A stretch of DNA of 64,000 nucleotides from Frondihabitans sp. PAMC 28766 (GTDB taxonomy: Bacteria > Actinomycetota > Actinomycetes > Actinomycetales > Microbacteriaceae), in the NCBI RefSeq assembly GCF_001577365.1, contig NZ_CP014513.1, forward strand, positions 3,968,001 through 4,032,000. Direction: 5' to 3'. Position 1 is the first letter of the stretch, and the number at the start of each line of letters is the position of its first letter. Shown here piece after piece: positions 63,904-64,000 of this stretch. The notes under the pieces are model-generated. The model searched no databases. It was given only the letters and a program-made list of their open reading frames with translations, and had not been told where the DNA came from. The translations under genes were made by a program, and so were the position numbers.

Positions 63904-64000
63904 GCGGGGGCTCCTGGGGAGGTGGGGGCGGCGGCGCCCGGGGTGGCGGCACCGGGGGTCGCGGCACCGGGGGTCGCGGCGCGGAGCGCGGTGCGGAGGC
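63900..64000 (-). CDS. C-terminal end of an unidentified gene (cut by window edge)
   Basis: The frame that ends at the TGA 63900-63902 is open to the window edge. It encodes a low-complexity tail with AATPGAATPGAATPGAAAP repeats from a 15-base DNA repeat. The GTGA overlap with the Dabb gene supports this frame. No function can be given from the tail. Confidence 0.5.
   Translation of the reverse strand, partial: LRTALRAATPGAATPGAATPGAAAPTSPGAPA

Overview
The window comes from a high-GC actinobacterium, most likely a member of the Microbacteriaceae. The basis is the complete classical menaquinone set (menA-menG), system II cytochrome c maturation genes (ccdA-resB-ccsB with a TlpA/ResA lipoprotein), an FprA-type ferredoxin reductase, a short archaeal-type aspartyl-tRNA synthetase, a DUF4229 protein, and frequent GTG starts with 1-4 base overlaps between genes. 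The family is an inference from gene content.

Left part, 1 to about 34.2 kb: one large catabolic island for CoA thioesters. It holds five acyl-CoA dehydrogenases (one cut by the window edge), three acyl-CoA ligases, five crotonase-fold enzymes, six short-chain dehydrogenases, two thiolases, a methylacyl-CoA racemase, a pair of MaoC-type hydratases, an HMG-CoA lyase, a class I CoA-transferase, a thioesterase and FadR/GntR and PaaX regulators. A 12-kb minus-strand operon (15173 down to 2998) carries convincing homologues of BadH and BadI and a BadK candidate. These are the hydratase, dehydrogenase and hydrolytic ring-opening steps that turn cyclohexene-carboxyl-CoA into pimeloyl-CoA. About 15 kb away a second minus-strand operon (30153 down to 25698) encodes a three-part benzoyl-CoA reductase / 2-hydroxyacyl-CoA dehydratase-type system (BcrC-like, BcrB-like and an HgdC/BcrA-type ATPase activator) followed by a PaaX regulator. 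Together they suggest a reductive or dehydrative alicyclic/aromatic-CoA pathway, which is unexpected in this lineage. The HMG-CoA lyase and CoA-transferase in the BadHIK operon would fit a ring with a 4-methyl group. A repeated operator (consensus ATTGGTCCAATCAT) sits in front of most of the transcription units and probably binds the GntR/FadR regulator at 15276-16043.

Middle, 34.5 to 43.8 kb: tRNA-Met and tRNA-Thr mark the island boundary, with the tRNA-Met 3' end facing the island. Then come two aldo/keto reductases, a 2H phosphoesterase, a GH13 glucosidase, an M23 peptidase, an inositol-phosphatase family protein, tRNA-Tyr, an AbiEi/DUF559-type gene flanked by a pair of about 80-bp inverted repeats, and yajQ.

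Right part, 43.8 to 64 kb: housekeeping genes for menaquinone (polyprenyl synthase, menG, menF, menD, menB-menE-menA, menC), polyphosphate kinase 2, cytochrome c biogenesis, aspS and small proteins. Menaquinone and cytochrome c genes lie side by side, consistent with assembly of the respiratory chain.

Six full-length genes, including menA and menB, are each broken by what looks like a single missing base, mostly in short G/C runs. This looks more like consensus indel error than six real pseudogenes. They are typed as pseudogenes only because the given sequence is disrupted.
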